The notes: generated from the sequence alone by a model not told the origin. A stretch of 64,000 nucleotides of DNA from Chryseobacterium lacus (GCF_003336205.1 NZ_QPIE01000001.1:62001-126000); one strand, 5' to 3'. Positions 16,536-25,825 are shown, numbered from the stretch's first letter. Numbers and translations: made by a program.

Positions 16536-17140
16536 CCCTCACTGTAAGGTGTTCTGTGCATGATTGACCTTCCCAACGAGATTTCATCAGCGTATTCCAG
16601 TTCATCTCCGATGGCGATTCCGCGAGCAATGGACGAAAAATTCACGTTGAACCCTTTGAACTTTTTATAAATATAATAAGCTGTTGTGTCTCCTTCCATA
16701 GTGGCACTTAAAGCAAAAATAAGTTCCTTCACCGTTCCCGACTGCAATTTTTTCTCAATAGAAGCAATATTCAAATGGGCAGGCCCTACTCCTTCCATGG
16801 GAGAAATTTTACCACCCAGCACCAGATATTTTCCAATAAATTTACCGGTATTTTCGATGGCCATCACGTCCCGAACATCTTCCACAATACACAACAATGC
16901 CGAATCTCTTCTGTGGCTTGAACAAATTTCGCACACTTCTACATCCGAAAAATTATGGCATTCTATACAATATTTGATTTTAGTAACCAGCTGATGCAGA
17001 GCGTCGGCCAAGGCGATTCCCTGACTTTCCGGTTGTTTCAGCAGGTGCAAAGCCAGCCGCAGTGCTGATTTCCTTCCGATTCCAGGAAGCCCGGAAATTT
17101 CTTCCACCGCCTTTCCCAAAACTTTACTTGGATACTCCAT
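16532..17140 (-). CDS. recR: Recombination mediator RecR
   Basis: A 202-residue RecR that works with RecO/RecF to load RecA at gaps. A helix-hairpin-helix (ISGLPGIGRKSALRLALHLL) is followed by a C4 zinc finger (Cys58, Cys61, Cys70, Cys73) and a Toprim domain (LLCIVEDVRDVMAIENTGKF, LGGKISPMEGVGP). The C-terminal FSSIARGIAIGDELEYADE block is standard. It heads a minus-strand operon that continues into polysaccharide genes through a 4-base overlap. Confidence 0.95.
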   Translation of the reverse strand: MEYPSKVLGKAVEEISGLPGIGRKSALRLALHLLKQPESQGIALADALHQLVTKIKYCIECHNFSDVEVCEICSSHRRDSALLCIVEDVRDVMAIENTGKFIGKYLVLGGKISPMEGVGPAHLNIASIEKKLQSGTVKELIFALSATMEGDTTAYYIYKKFKGFNVNFSSIARGIAIGDELEYADEISLGRSIMHRTPYSEG

Positions 17141-17214
17141 AGCACAAATATATTGCTTTTATCAAAAGTAACATTATTTTAAACAGAAAGCCTGCATTCA
17201 TCGGGTGATTTTTA

Positions 17215-17222
17215 TATCTTTG
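17215..17222 (+). promoter_or_regulatory. -7 promoter element (TATCTTTG)
   Basis: TATCTTTG matches TAnnTTTG and lies 25 bases before the ATG at 17248. No convincing -33 box was seen. Confidence 0.5.
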
Positions 17223-17247
17223 AGGTGTTTTAATCCTATCTTATCTC

Positions 17248-17745
17248 ATGAAATTATTTAAAACCCTTGGTTTCGTTATCGTCTTCTTTGCCATCACCGG
17301 CTGCACAAAAAAAGAGAACGTCACTGAAACTGATTTTACGGACAGCCTTTCCATTGAAAACCCTGTTGTTGAAGACAGTATTATCGTTCCGGAATTATCA
17401 TTGCAAACCTTCGGATTTCCTCAGGAAGTAGAAGGTTGCTCCTGCTATTTTGCAGAAAATAAAACAGATTTTGAAAAAGAAAACTTCCTTTATGTAGATG
17501 ATTATGGCAACAGTGCCTATATAAAAGTGGATGGAAAACTCATTAAAATACCAATGGAAGAAGGCGATTTTGACCCTTCCAATTTTAATAAAAATATTGA
17601 AAATGAAGACTACAGCATCAGCATGTCCGGAAGAAAAACAGACGAAGGAGATGAAACGATGCAGTTCGAAGGCGTGATGACGGTGAAAGAAAAGAAGACC
17701 GGCCGGGAATTTACCTCATCAGTTTTCGGCGAATGTGGCTGTTAA
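17248..17745 (+). CDS. Hypothetical lipoprotein
   Basis: A 165-residue lipoprotein. The signal MKLFKTLGFVIVFFAITGC ends in a lipobox with the acylated Cys19. The mature part starts acidic (TETDFTDSLSIENPVVEDS) and later holds VEGCSCYFAENKTDFEKENF and a terminal CGC, giving four cysteines in two close pairs. The middle has a beta-rich pattern. I do not recognise a named family. It is followed by its own terminator and stands alone. Confidence 0.75.
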   Translation: MKLFKTLGFVIVFFAITGCTKKENVTETDFTDSLSIENPVVEDSIIVPELSLQTFGFPQEVEGCSCYFAENKTDFEKENFLYVDDYGNSAYIKVDGKLIKIPMEEGDFDPSNFNKNIENEDYSISMSGRKTDEGDETMQFEGVMTVKEKKTGREFTSSVFGECGC

Positions 17746-17768
17746 GCCAAACACGCTTTAAAAATTAT

Positions 17769-17797
17769 CGCTTCCGGAATTTCGGAAGCGTTTTTTT
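17769..17797 (+). terminator. Rho-independent terminator
   Basis: Perfect 8-bp stem CGCTTCCG/CGGAAGCG with loop GAATTT, followed by seven T. It separates the lipoprotein gene from pepD. Confidence 0.9.
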
Positions 17798-17802
17798 ATT
17801 CT

Positions 17803-17810
17803 TAAATTTG
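17803..17810 (+). promoter_or_regulatory. -7 promoter element of pepD (TAAATTTG)
   Basis: TAAATTTG matches TAnnTTTG, directly after the preceding terminator and 12 bases before the pepD ATG. Confidence 0.5.
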
Positions 17811-17822
17811 AAAAAAAATAGA

Positions 17823-19265
17823 ATGAATATTACCCAGCTCGAACCCCAAGTTATCTGGAAAAACTTCGCAGCGCTGAATGCTGTTCCCAGGCCTTCCAAA
17901 AAAGAAGAAAAAGTGATTGCTTTCATGAAAGATTTCGGAAACCAACTGTCTTTGGAAACGATCGTAGATGAAGTAGGAAACGTGATCATCAGAAAGCCGG
18001 CTACTCCCGGAATGGAAAACAGAAAACCCGTTGTTCTGCAATCGCATCTGGATATGGTGCATCAAAAGAATAATGATGTTGATTTCGATTTTGAAACACA
18101 GGGAATTGAAATGGAAATTCAGGATGACTGGGTGAAAGCAAAAGGAACCACTTTAGGAGCCGACAACGGACTTGGAGTAGCGGCAATCATGGCTTTACTG
18201 GAAAGCTCAGACATTCCTCATCCTGCGCTGGAAGCTCTTTTTACCATTGATGAAGAAACAGGAATGACCGGTGCTATCGGACTGAAACCGGGCCAGCTTC
18301 AGGGCGAAATCCTGCTGAATCTCGATACCGAAGAAGATGATGAAATCGACATCGGTTGTGCTGGAGGTGTTGACGTTACGGCTTCACAGAAATATTCCAC
18401 CCAACAACCAGAAGGACAACCCGTTCGCATTACGATCAAAGGATTACAGGGCGGACATTCCGGAATGGACATTCATAAAAATTTCGGGAATGCCAATATC
18501 ATTTTAGGCAGGCTGCTGTATCAGGGAACAGATCAAAATATACAATTGATATCCATAGACGGCGGAGGATTGAGAAACGCAATTCCACGGGAAGCCACCG
18601 CTTTGTTTACCGTAAATAATGCTGAGGAATTCCTGAAAAAAGCAACTGTTTTAGCACAGGAAATAAAGGATGAATTTGCAGCAACGGAAAAAGATCTTGA
18701 AATTACCGCTGAAAAATCAGACGTTAAAGAAGCAGCTGTTTCTGAACAAGATTCCAAAAAAATCATCCTTGCACTGAAAGCTGTTCATAATGGGGTGTAC
18801 CGTATGAGCCCGGATGTGGAAGATCTGGTAGAAACGTCCAACAACGTAGCCAGAGTAGAACTTAAAGACGGCCAGTTGAAGATCATGAATCTTTCCCGTT
18901 CATCAGTAGAATCCGGAAAAACGGCGGTAGCAGAGCAACTGCGTTCGGTTTTTGAACTGGCAGGAATGGAAGTGGAGTGTAATGGCTCTTATCCGGGCTG
19001 GAAACCAAAACCCGGATCTGAGATTGTGAAAGTGATGGAGAAAATCTATGAAACCCGATTCGGAGCAAAACCACACGTTGTGGCCTGTCACGCCGGATTG
19101 GAATGCGGAATTATCGGTGCTCATTATCCAAAAATGGAAATGGTGAGTTTTGGACCTACCATCCGTGGTGCGCATTCTCCGGACGAAAAAGCCAACATTC
19201 CATCGGTACAGAAATTCTGGGGATTTTTAAAAGAAATTCTCGCCCATATTCCTGAGAGAAATTAA
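17823..19265 (+). CDS. pepD: Aminoacyl-histidine dipeptidase (M20)
   Basis: A 480-residue cytosolic beta-Ala-His-type dipeptidase of the M20 di-zinc family. Metal and catalytic blocks are QSHLDMVHQKN, KGTTLGADNGLGVAAIMALL, FTIDEETGMTGA (general-base Glu and ligand), LLNLDTEE and HAGLECGIIG, with the lid-domain GGHSGMDIHKNFGNAN. The frame is open upstream across the terminator, but homology starts at MNITQLEPQVIWKNF. After the stop a hairpin CCGGAGCTG/CAGTTCCGG (19278-19300) has no T-run and may be an mRNA end structure. Confidence 0.93.
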   Translation: MNITQLEPQVIWKNFAALNAVPRPSKKEEKVIAFMKDFGNQLSLETIVDEVGNVIIRKPATPGMENRKPVVLQSHLDMVHQKNNDVDFDFETQGIEMEIQDDWVKAKGTTLGADNGLGVAAIMALLESSDIPHPALEALFTIDEETGMTGAIGLKPGQLQGEILLNLDTEEDDEIDIGCAGGVDVTASQKYSTQQPEGQPVRITIKGLQGGHSGMDIHKNFGNANIILGRLLYQGTDQNIQLISIDGGGLRNAIPREATALFTVNNAEEFLKKATVLAQEIKDEFAATEKDLEITAEKSDVKEAAVSEQDSKKIILALKAVHNGVYRMSPDVEDLVETSNNVARVELKDGQLKIMNLSRSSVESGKTAVAEQLRSVFELAGMEVECNGSYPGWKPKPGSEIVKVMEKIYETRFGAKPHVVACHAGLECGIIGAHYPKMEMVSFGPTIRGAHSPDEKANIPSVQKFWGFLKEILAHIPERN

Positions 19266-19350
19266 AATGCTTTCCATCCGGAGCTGCCTTTCAGTTCCGG
19301 GTGAAACGTATTTCTTATCCTACATCAACAGCAAAAGCTTTTATTTCAGT

Positions 19351-19358
19351 TATATTTG
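19351..19358 (+). promoter_or_regulatory. -7 promoter element (TATATTTG)
   Basis: TATATTTG matches TAnnTTTG and ends 24 bases before the DsbA-family gene start. Confidence 0.5.
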
Positions 19359-19382
19359 TCTTCAATCTTAAAAATATAGAAT

Positions 19383-20084
19383 ATGAAAATAGATATTTGG
19401 AGCGACATCCGATGCCCTTTCTGTTATGTTGGCAAGAAAAAACTGGAAAAAGCAATGGAGCAGTTTCCACACGCTGATAAAGTAGAACTGGTTTGGCACA
19501 GTTTTCAGCTGGATCCACAACTGAAAACCCAACCTGAGCGCGATCCTTTCGAGTTTTTCTCCGAAATAAAAGGCATTTCTGAAAACCAGGCAAAGCTGAT
19601 GCACCAACACGCCTACAACGCCGGAAAAGAGGCCGGAATAGAATTCAATTTTGAGCAGCAAAAAATCGCTAATTCTTTCAAAGGACATTTGCTGATTCAA
19701 TTGGCAAAAGAAAAGAATTTGGCCAATGAAATGGAGGAAGCCCTCTTCAGTGCTCAGTTCATCGAAGCTAAAAATATTGATGATGAAGCAACGCTGATTG
19801 AAATAGGAAAAAAAGTAGGTTTAACAGAAGAAGAAGTACAAAATGCCCTGAAATCTGATGATCTGGCTTATAAAGTAAAACAGGATATGAACACCGCCGG
19901 AAATCTGGGAATCAATTCTGTCCCCTTCTTTGTATTTAATGATAAATATGCCATTTCCGGAGCACAACAACCTCCTGTTTTTCTTGAAGTTCTGGAGAAA
20001 TCCTGGAAAGAATTTTCGGCCGGCGACAATGGTTTACAAATCATTGAAGGCGACAGCTGTGATGCAGACGGCAACTGCAATTGA
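19383..20084 (+). CDS. DsbA family oxidoreductase (FrnE-like)
   Basis: A 233-residue thioredoxin-fold protein with a helical insertion. It begins MKIDIWSDIRCPFCYVGKKK; the CPFC motif is the redox or isomerase site of the FrnE-like DsbA branch. The cis-proline block NSVPFFVFNDKYAISGAQQP is near residue 180. There is no signal peptide, so it acts in the cytoplasm, perhaps as a dithiol oxidoreductase or thiol isomerase. The C-terminus holds two further cysteines (GDSCDADGNCN). Confidence 0.88.
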   Translation: MKIDIWSDIRCPFCYVGKKKLEKAMEQFPHADKVELVWHSFQLDPQLKTQPERDPFEFFSEIKGISENQAKLMHQHAYNAGKEAGIEFNFEQQKIANSFKGHLLIQLAKEKNLANEMEEALFSAQFIEAKNIDDEATLIEIGKKVGLTEEEVQNALKSDDLAYKVKQDMNTAGNLGINSVPFFVFNDKYAISGAQQPPVFLEVLEKSWKEFSAGDNGLQIIEGDSCDADGNCN

Positions 20085-20125
20085 ATTTATTATCTTACAT
20101 CAATGCCAAAAGAAAAGGCAATGCC

Positions 20126-20133
20126 TATTTTTG
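20126..20133 (+). promoter_or_regulatory. -7 promoter element (TATTTTTG)
   Basis: TATTTTTG matches TAnnTTTG, 30 bases before the yceI ATG. Confidence 0.45.
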
Positions 20134-20163
20134 CACTATAAAATTTAATCTAAAAAAATCATT

Positions 20164-20739
20164 ATGAAAAAAGTATTATCGTTAGCATTTATCATGCTGT
20201 TCTCAGTGAGCATTTTTGCTCAGAAAGTTTTAGTGAGCGATCCTGCGCACTCCCGTATTCAGTTTTCGGTAATTCACCTTACCATTAACGACATTGTCGG
20301 AAATTTTGACAAAGCAAATCTGAACATTCAGGCTGATGAAAAGAATTTTCTGAACTCCAAACTAAATTTTGAAGTGGATGTAAATTCTATCAACACCCAT
20401 ATCGAAGCGCGTGACAACCACTTGAGAAGTGCTGATTTCTTCGACGTGGCAAAATATCCTACGATGACCTTTACTTCTACTTCCATCACCAAAGGAAAGC
20501 AGAAAAACTATTACAATGTGAACGGAAACCTTACCATGCACGGAATTACAAAACCGGTTTCTGTAGTTTTGGTGTATAGAGGATCTGTGGTCAATCAGAT
20601 GAATAAAAAAGACACGCACGGATATCAGGTTTTGGCTACCATCAAAAGATCCGATTTCGGAGTGGGCCCCAATTTCCCTGAAGCCATTATCAGCGATCAG
20701 GTAAGAATCAAAGGCGATTTTGAACTTACTGAAAGATAA
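20164..20739 (+). CDS. YceI-family periplasmic lipocalin-like protein
   Basis: A 191-residue protein with signal peptide MKKVLSLAFIMLFSVSIFAQ. The YceI pattern is clear: DPAHSRIQFSVIHLTINDIV, NSINTHIEARDNHLRSADFF, KYPTMTFTSTSI and GNLTMHGITKPVSV. YceI proteins form an eight-stranded barrel that binds polyisoprenoid-like lipids. It is one of two family members in this window; the other, at 37888-38541, is a lipoprotein. Confidence 0.9.
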   Translation: MKKVLSLAFIMLFSVSIFAQKVLVSDPAHSRIQFSVIHLTINDIVGNFDKANLNIQADEKNFLNSKLNFEVDVNSINTHIEARDNHLRSADFFDVAKYPTMTFTSTSITKGKQKNYYNVNGNLTMHGITKPVSVVLVYRGSVVNQMNKKDTHGYQVLATIKRSDFGVGPNFPEAIISDQVRIKGDFELTER

Positions 20740-20872
20740 TTTGTCTCCATACAATAATCTAAACCGTTGCTGTTTGTCTTTTTTTGGTTCATTTACACGC
20801 ACTGGAAGTTGTTTTACTTAAGTTTCCATGGGTTTTTCACCGAAAGTGCTTTGAAAAATTTCCATCCATAAC

Positions 20873-20910
20873 AAAAAGTCGTCACGAACGTATATCGAGA
20901 CGACTTTTTT
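20873..20910. terminator. Bidirectional terminator between yceI and META gene
   Basis: Inverted repeat AAAAAGTCGTC / GACGACTTTTT with a 15-base loop. It gives a T-run on both strands and lies between two convergent genes. Confidence 0.85.
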
Positions 20911-20930
20911 ATGATTTGCGTCCAGTAAAT

Positions 20931-21692
20931 CTACATGGCATCGAAAATGGCAAGCAACTGGCCGTTGGAATTTTTCAACATCAAAGTATTTCCTTTTAGG
21001 TCGTACTTTTCGGCATTTTTCAACACATTGAAAAACTCTTTTTCATTCAGTTTCATATCTGGACAAGCTTTCATAGTAGTTCCTAAGTTCTCATTAATAG
21101 AAATTTTATTCCCATCAGATAATTTGTACGAACCGAAAAAGGTATTACACCCATCGGAGCCGGTAATTTTCCCGTTACTTCTTAACATAAATCCCTGTTC
21201 CTTATCCTGATTGAGCACCATTACAACTTTATTTCCATTCATTTCTTTTAGTTTCCAGGATTTGTTAATAACGGGATTTTTGCTCATTTCCACGAATACG
21301 GCCAAAGGTGCTCTTCTGCCCACATTGAGCATGAGTTTACCATCATTTATCGTGAAATTGTCAGCCGTTTTTAAAACTTCCAACATCTCGTTTTCAATTT
21401 TCATATCGTACCGATCACACATCATTCGTGTACTCGCCAATTGACTAAATTTAATTTGCGTAGTGTTCATGATCGTAAAATTCCCATTTACGGTATTACA
21501 GCCTGTATTTCCACTAAGTTTATTATCCGCAAAATTCAGATAAATCGGTGTACTTGTGGTTACCTCTTGCCCTTCCAAAGAGACAAGCTCCCATGTTTTT
21601 TGAATGGTATTAGCAGGTTGATGAACCGTTGTGGATGTCGGCGCGCAACTGGTGATCATAGCTGCGATTGCCAAAGTGAGTAATGTTTTCAT
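20931..21692 (-). CDS. Two-domain META (HslJ-like) lipoprotein
   Basis: A 253-residue lipoprotein: MKTLLTLAIAAMITSC gives a lipobox with Cys16. Two META domains follow. The first (about 32-140) has KTWELVSLEGQEV, LSGNTGCNTVNGNF and ASTRMMC. The second (about 142-250) has KSWKLKEMNGNKVV, ITGSDGCNTFFGSY and LGTTMKACPD. META domains occur in HslJ, a heat-inducible outer-membrane lipoprotein linked to novobiocin resistance; the biochemical role is unclear. It is convergent with yceI across a shared terminator. Confidence 0.88.
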   Translation of the reverse strand: MKTLLTLAIAAMITSCAPTSTTVHQPANTIQKTWELVSLEGQEVTTSTPIYLNFADNKLSGNTGCNTVNGNFTIMNTTQIKFSQLASTRMMCDRYDMKIENEMLEVLKTADNFTINDGKLMLNVGRRAPLAVFVEMSKNPVINKSWKLKEMNGNKVVMVLNQDKEQGFMLRSNGKITGSDGCNTFFGSYKLSDGNKISINENLGTTMKACPDMKLNEKEFFNVLKNAEKYDLKGNTLMLKNSNGQLLAIFDAM

Positions 21693-22096
21693 ATTTTTTA
21701 AATTTAACTTTATTGGTTAACGATTGCAGGGAGAAATGTATTGATAATCCATAGTTATCGCAGTTGGTCTTTGCAAAAAAGAGACCGAAAAAATAAAAAG
21801 CATTCTAGCTTAAAACCAAATTATAAAACAAAAGGAGATTTGTTTTGAAAAATAACTAATATACCAAAGCTTTTCATGTAAAAATTGTGATGTTTTGATT
21901 ATTGCACCCATCAAAAAAATAACTGTATCATTCGACATAATTCAAATAAATTATAATAGTCACATTCGTTCTATTCGATGGCTTGATTTTGATGAGAAAG
22001 GGTAATTGCACATGATGTGCCTGTTTGAAGAAATAGCTACTTCTTATCCACATTTTCCAACTTTTTAAGGTTATTATTTAGCGTAATAATTTATAT
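21693..22096. other. Intergenic region, about 400 bases
   Basis: AT-rich sequence between divergently transcribed genes. The only signals I see are TATATTTG (TAnnTTTG) at 22092-22099 at its right end and AT-rich sequence near 21700 upstream of the META gene. I see no open frame, repeat or RNA-like fold. Confidence 0.4.
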
Positions 22097-22114
22097 TTGA
22101 TTTTTTTAAAGATC

Positions 22115-24934
22115 TTGAGGGAAATATTCGTTGCATTATGGATTTTAGGGAATTTTGCGTTGGTTTCGGCGCAGCGTGACAGCATTTATATTAAGGCCAC
22201 CGTTTCCGAAGATCTCAAAACCATCCAGGTTCGCCAGGAAATTAATTTTGTCAACAAAAGCGAAACGCCCATGCAAGACATCCGGTTGCTGAATTGGGTG
22301 GCAGCATATCAAAATCGGGGAACGGCGCTTTATGAAAGAGAAATTGAAGACCGAAACCGCGAGTTTCATTTCGCAAAACCAGAAGAATTGGGAACCCTCA
22401 ATTCCCTGATGATCAGCATCGACGGAAAAACAAGCGAGGAACCAAAAAAGCTAAATTCCGAAAACCTCTATTTTTCTCTTTCTGAACCGCTATTGCCGGG
22501 AGAACGCAAGAAAATTGAACTTCAGTACGAGTTGAAGCTTCCTTCCGCTTCGTTTACAGGATACGGCGTTGCAGAAGATCAAGTGCTTCTGAAATATTTC
22601 TTTTTAACTCCCGACAGTTTCCAAAACCTGCATCGTGAGGAAAAGCATTTTCGCGATATGGAAGAAACTTCCAGTCACAGCATTTTCTGGACGGTAAATC
22701 TCGATGTTCCTGCGAACCATTATGCGAAAAGCAATCTGCAAGAAATTGCTCCATATTACTTCCGAGGATTTCTGAAAAACGACCCTGAAATATTAATTTC
22801 CTCGCGGAATTATCCAAAGATAAATATCGGAATTGATGGAAAAAAAACAGAAGTTCATTTTGGGTATCCTTTAACTCAGGAAGAAAAAGAAAAACTGGAA
22901 TTCTATCTACCCAGACAGCTGGCTTTTATTCAGAAAAACACCGGTATTCTGCCCGAAAACATTTTCATTTCAGAGAAATTTCGAAAGAAAGAAGACTTTT
23001 TCGGGAATGATGACATCGTGCTCTGGAAATTCCGTTTTCCCCTTTTTACGCCTTCAGAAAATATTGATCTGGATTATTTCAGTGTGATTTCGCAAAGCAT
23101 CATCAATGAAAACCTGATCACTTACAAAGAAGAAGATCACTGGTTGAAAAATGGCATTAAAACCTATCTGGAACTCGATTATCTGAAAACGCATTATCCT
23201 GAACACAAACTTCTCGGGATGTTGCCCGAAGCTTCTATATTTGGCATTCAACCTTTGAAAATATTTCATGCGTCGCGGCTGAAACTCATCGAACGGTATG
23301 GCATTGCCTATCGGTATATGATGACTGAAAATCTGGATCAGAAGATTGGCGAGGAGTTTTCGGACCTTAGTAATTTTAATGAAACGGTGATCAGTAAATT
23401 TGAAACCGGAAGCCTGTTCAATTTTGTGGCGGAGAAAATGGGAACCGAAAAATTCCATGATTTTCTGCGGCAATACTTTTCAGAAAACAGCAATCGACCG
23501 ATTGATACAGACGACTTTTTAAAACAATTGGCTTATTCTTCCAATAATTCCTCTGCTTTTCTGGCTAACTTAATTGAGAAAAAACACAGGGTTAATTTTA
23601 AAATAAAAAACTTCATGAGACACGACGGAAAACTGCTGGTGAAAGTAAAGAAAGACACTGCAGATCCTGTACCTTTCAAGCTGGAAACGATTTCTAAAGA
23701 CGGGCAAACCAATACGCACTGGTTTGAAACGCCGCCTGCTCCATCCGAAGAATATTATGAAGTTCCCGAATCGGATGCGCATAAACTCGTGATCAACAGC
23801 GGACATTTTTTCCCGGAAAGTAAATTCAGGGACAATTATCTTTATACCAAAGGATTTTTTTCCAATACTAAAAAGATCAGGCTAAAAATTCTGAAAGATA
23901 TTCCGAATCCGGAATACAATGAGATTTATCTGGAACCACGATTGAAATTCAATGCTTATGACAATGTTCTTTTTGGTCTGAACTTCCGCAATGAATCGCT
24001 TTTCAGAAGCAAACTGGCGTATTCTGTTACGCCGTATTACAGTTCCGGAACCGGGAAACTGACAGGATCAGCCGGAACTTCTTATACTTTTTTGCCGCCT
24101 GAGAGTTTTTTCAGAAACATTATTCTGGGTGTGAATGGTTCCTATTTTCATTATGATTATCATCTGGCGTATCAGCAATATTCTGCATTTACGATGTTTA
24201 ATTTTGCGAAAGAACCGCGAAGTGCTATTGACAGAGGCATCAGCTTTTCCTACAATTATTATTTCCGAGATCTTACTCCCCAAATGATTCTGGAAAATGA
24301 GTACCAAAAATACAATCTCTGGAATTTGAATTACCGCTATGTGGACAATAGCCTTATTCATGAAAAATCTTTCGGAACCGCTTTTCAAATGATGGAAGAT
24401 TTTCAGAAAGTTTCTGCCGAAGCCTTCTATCGCTATGAATTTGCACCACACAAGAAAATTTCATTCCGCCTTTTTGGAGGGTATTTTCTAAGTAACAACA
24501 CCCGAAATGATATTTTTGATTTCGGAATTTCTAAAGTTTCCAATTATTCCTTTTCCTACGGATTGCTGGGACAAAGTGCAACCTCGGGAATTCTTTCGCA
24601 GCAGTTTGTTTTGGCGGACGGCGGTTTCAAATCTTTGATCGATACCACAGCCAATCAATGGATCGGCTCTCTGAATGTGGACTCTCATGTTTGGAAAATG
24701 TTTCATGTGTATGCCGATGCCGGAATGTATAAAAACAAAGGAAGCGATCCAAAATTCATTTGGGACAGCGGCGTGAAGGTTCGCATCATCCCTGATTTTC
24801 TTGAGATTTATTTACCTGTATATTCCACGCTCGGTTTTGAACCTTCCTTTAAAGATTATGCCAGCCGCATTCGTTTTACCCTCGTAATGAATTTGGGTGC
24901 AGTGGTAAATACCTTCAGAAGAGGATGGTATTAA
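22115..24934 (+). CDS. Degenerate M1 peptidase-like domain fused to an outer-membrane barrel
   Basis: About 939 residues. REIFVALWILGNFALVSAQ is a signal peptide. No in-frame ATG exists; a TTG at 22115 lies just after a TATATTTG promoter box (22092-22099), while a TTG at 22097 overlaps that box and is less likely. Residues up to ~270 have the beta-sandwich pattern of M1 peptidases, and a later WLKNGIKTYLELDYL matches the M1 block after the zinc site. HExxH is missing: the aligned text is ISQSIINENLI. The last ~350 residues (from LEPRLKFNAYDNVLFGLNFR) form a barrel-like domain ending FRRGWY. It is probably anchored in the outer membrane, exposing a non-proteolytic M1 fold. Confidence 0.75.
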   Translation: MREIFVALWILGNFALVSAQRDSIYIKATVSEDLKTIQVRQEINFVNKSETPMQDIRLLNWVAAYQNRGTALYEREIEDRNREFHFAKPEELGTLNSLMISIDGKTSEEPKKLNSENLYFSLSEPLLPGERKKIELQYELKLPSASFTGYGVAEDQVLLKYFFLTPDSFQNLHREEKHFRDMEETSSHSIFWTVNLDVPANHYAKSNLQEIAPYYFRGFLKNDPEILISSRNYPKINIGIDGKKTEVHFGYPLTQEEKEKLEFYLPRQLAFIQKNTGILPENIFISEKFRKKEDFFGNDDIVLWKFRFPLFTPSENIDLDYFSVISQSIINENLITYKEEDHWLKNGIKTYLELDYLKTHYPEHKLLGMLPEASIFGIQPLKIFHASRLKLIERYGIAYRYMMTENLDQKIGEEFSDLSNFNETVISKFETGSLFNFVAEKMGTEKFHDFLRQYFSENSNRPIDTDDFLKQLAYSSNNSSAFLANLIEKKHRVNFKIKNFMRHDGKLLVKVKKDTADPVPFKLETISKDGQTNTHWFETPPAPSEEYYEVPESDAHKLVINSGHFFPESKFRDNYLYTKGFFSNTKKIRLKILKDIPNPEYNEIYLEPRLKFNAYDNVLFGLNFRNESLFRSKLAYSVTPYYSSGTGKLTGSAGTSYTFLPPESFFRNIILGVNGSYFHYDYHLAYQQYSAFTMFNFAKEPRSAIDRGISFSYNYYFRDLTPQMILENEYQKYNLWNLNYRYVDNSLIHEKSFGTAFQMMEDFQKVSAEAFYRYEFAPHKKISFRLFGGYFLSNNTRNDIFDFGISKVSNYSFSYGLLGQSATSGILSQQFVLADGGFKSLIDTTANQWIGSLNVDSHVWKMFHVYADAGMYKNKGSDPKFIWDSGVKVRIIPDFLEIYLPVYSTLGFEPSFKDYASRIRFTLVMNLGAVVNTFRRGWY

Positions 24935-24951
24935 ATAACAAAAAAGTTTAT

Positions 24952-24985
24952 TCCATAAAAAAAGCTGCCCGTTTCGGGGCAGCTT
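24952..24985 (-). terminator. Terminator of the T9SS cargo gene
   Basis: Stem AAGCTGCCC/GGGCAGCTT (24962-24985). On the minus strand it is followed by a T-run, and it lies 21 bases past the stop of the minus-strand gene. Confidence 0.85.
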
Positions 24986-25005
24986 CGTAGAAACCGATGA
25001 GGGTT

Positions 25006-25794
25006 TTATTTTTTAAGGATTTTTCTGCTGATTTTCGCAGTACCGTTATCTACGATTACGATATAATATCCGCTTTTCAAATGAGAAGCTTCCAAAGTCT
25101 GTCCGTCAGAAACTCTGTCAGAACTTACCAGTCTTCCTTCCATTGTATAAATGTTTACAGTAGAACGCATTGGCAATCTAAAAGTAATTCCATCGTTTAC
25201 CAAAGTATTCATTACTACTTCTTTGTCGAAAGTTTTTACATCCATTACAGATAATACAGAACCCTGTACTAAAGCCACATCATCAAAGTATACTGTTCCA
25301 GCACCTGCGCCAAATCCATAAGTTCTAAAATCAAATCTTAAAAGTTCGGTATTTGCAGGCGTGGTTGCTGTAGCTGTAACAAATACCCAAGCTGGATTGT
25401 CACTTGTATAAGTAGAAGGTTGGAAATCGCTTGCCCATGTAATATTTGATGTTGATGTCCTAGCTTGTACCCAATGTCTTGCTCTTGCATTAGGATCATT
25501 GTCTAAAACCCAATAGCCTAACGTGTATTGAGTATTTGCAGAGACTGGAATATCAACATTAAGACTTGAGTTCCCAGTTGCAGGGGCTACCATTTTCGCT
25601 GCAGCGACTCCAGAGTGCACCAAAACTGTTTCTTTTGTTACGCCAGTCGGAGAAATAAATGACCAACCAGTTGGTTTTTCAGGTGAAACCGAAGAGTCCC
25701 AACTTTCAAATCCAGGATTGGGTACTAAGTTTGTTTGTGCAAAAACTAAACAAGTTGCAGAAACAATTCCTAAAATTGTAAAAATCTTTTTCAT
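25006..25794 (-). CDS. Secreted carbohydrate-binding-like protein with T9SS type A sorting domain
   Basis: A 262-residue protein with signal peptide MKKIFTILGIVSATCLVFAQ. The middle (about 21-175) is a jelly-roll, CBM-like domain opening NLVPNPGFESWDSSVSPEKP and closing GTVYFDDVALVQG. The C-terminal ~80 residues are a type A T9SS sorting domain: ITFRLPMRSTVNIYTMEGRL, LEASHLKSGYYIVIVDN and the basic end KISRKILKK. It should be exported by Sec, then secreted across the outer membrane and anchored or released. A frame extension of 21 codons upstream lacks a signal peptide, so 25794 is taken. Confidence 0.92.
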   Translation of the reverse strand: MKKIFTILGIVSATCLVFAQTNLVPNPGFESWDSSVSPEKPTGWSFISPTGVTKETVLVHSGVAAAKMVAPATGNSSLNVDIPVSANTQYTLGYWVLDNDPNARARHWVQARTSTSNITWASDFQPSTYTSDNPAWVFVTATATTPANTELLRFDFRTYGFGAGAGTVYFDDVALVQGSVLSVMDVKTFDKEVVMNTLVNDGITFRLPMRSTVNIYTMEGRLVSSDRVSDGQTLEASHLKSGYYIVIVDNGTAKISRKILKK

Positions 25795-25825
25795 TTTATT
25801 AAGTTTTAATATTAATTTCTTGATG

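Noticed and set aside
22097-22114. TTG at 22097 as start of the M1-like gene
   Set aside because: It overlaps the TATATTTG promoter box, so it would lie upstream of the transcript start; the next in-frame TTG still yields the signal peptide.
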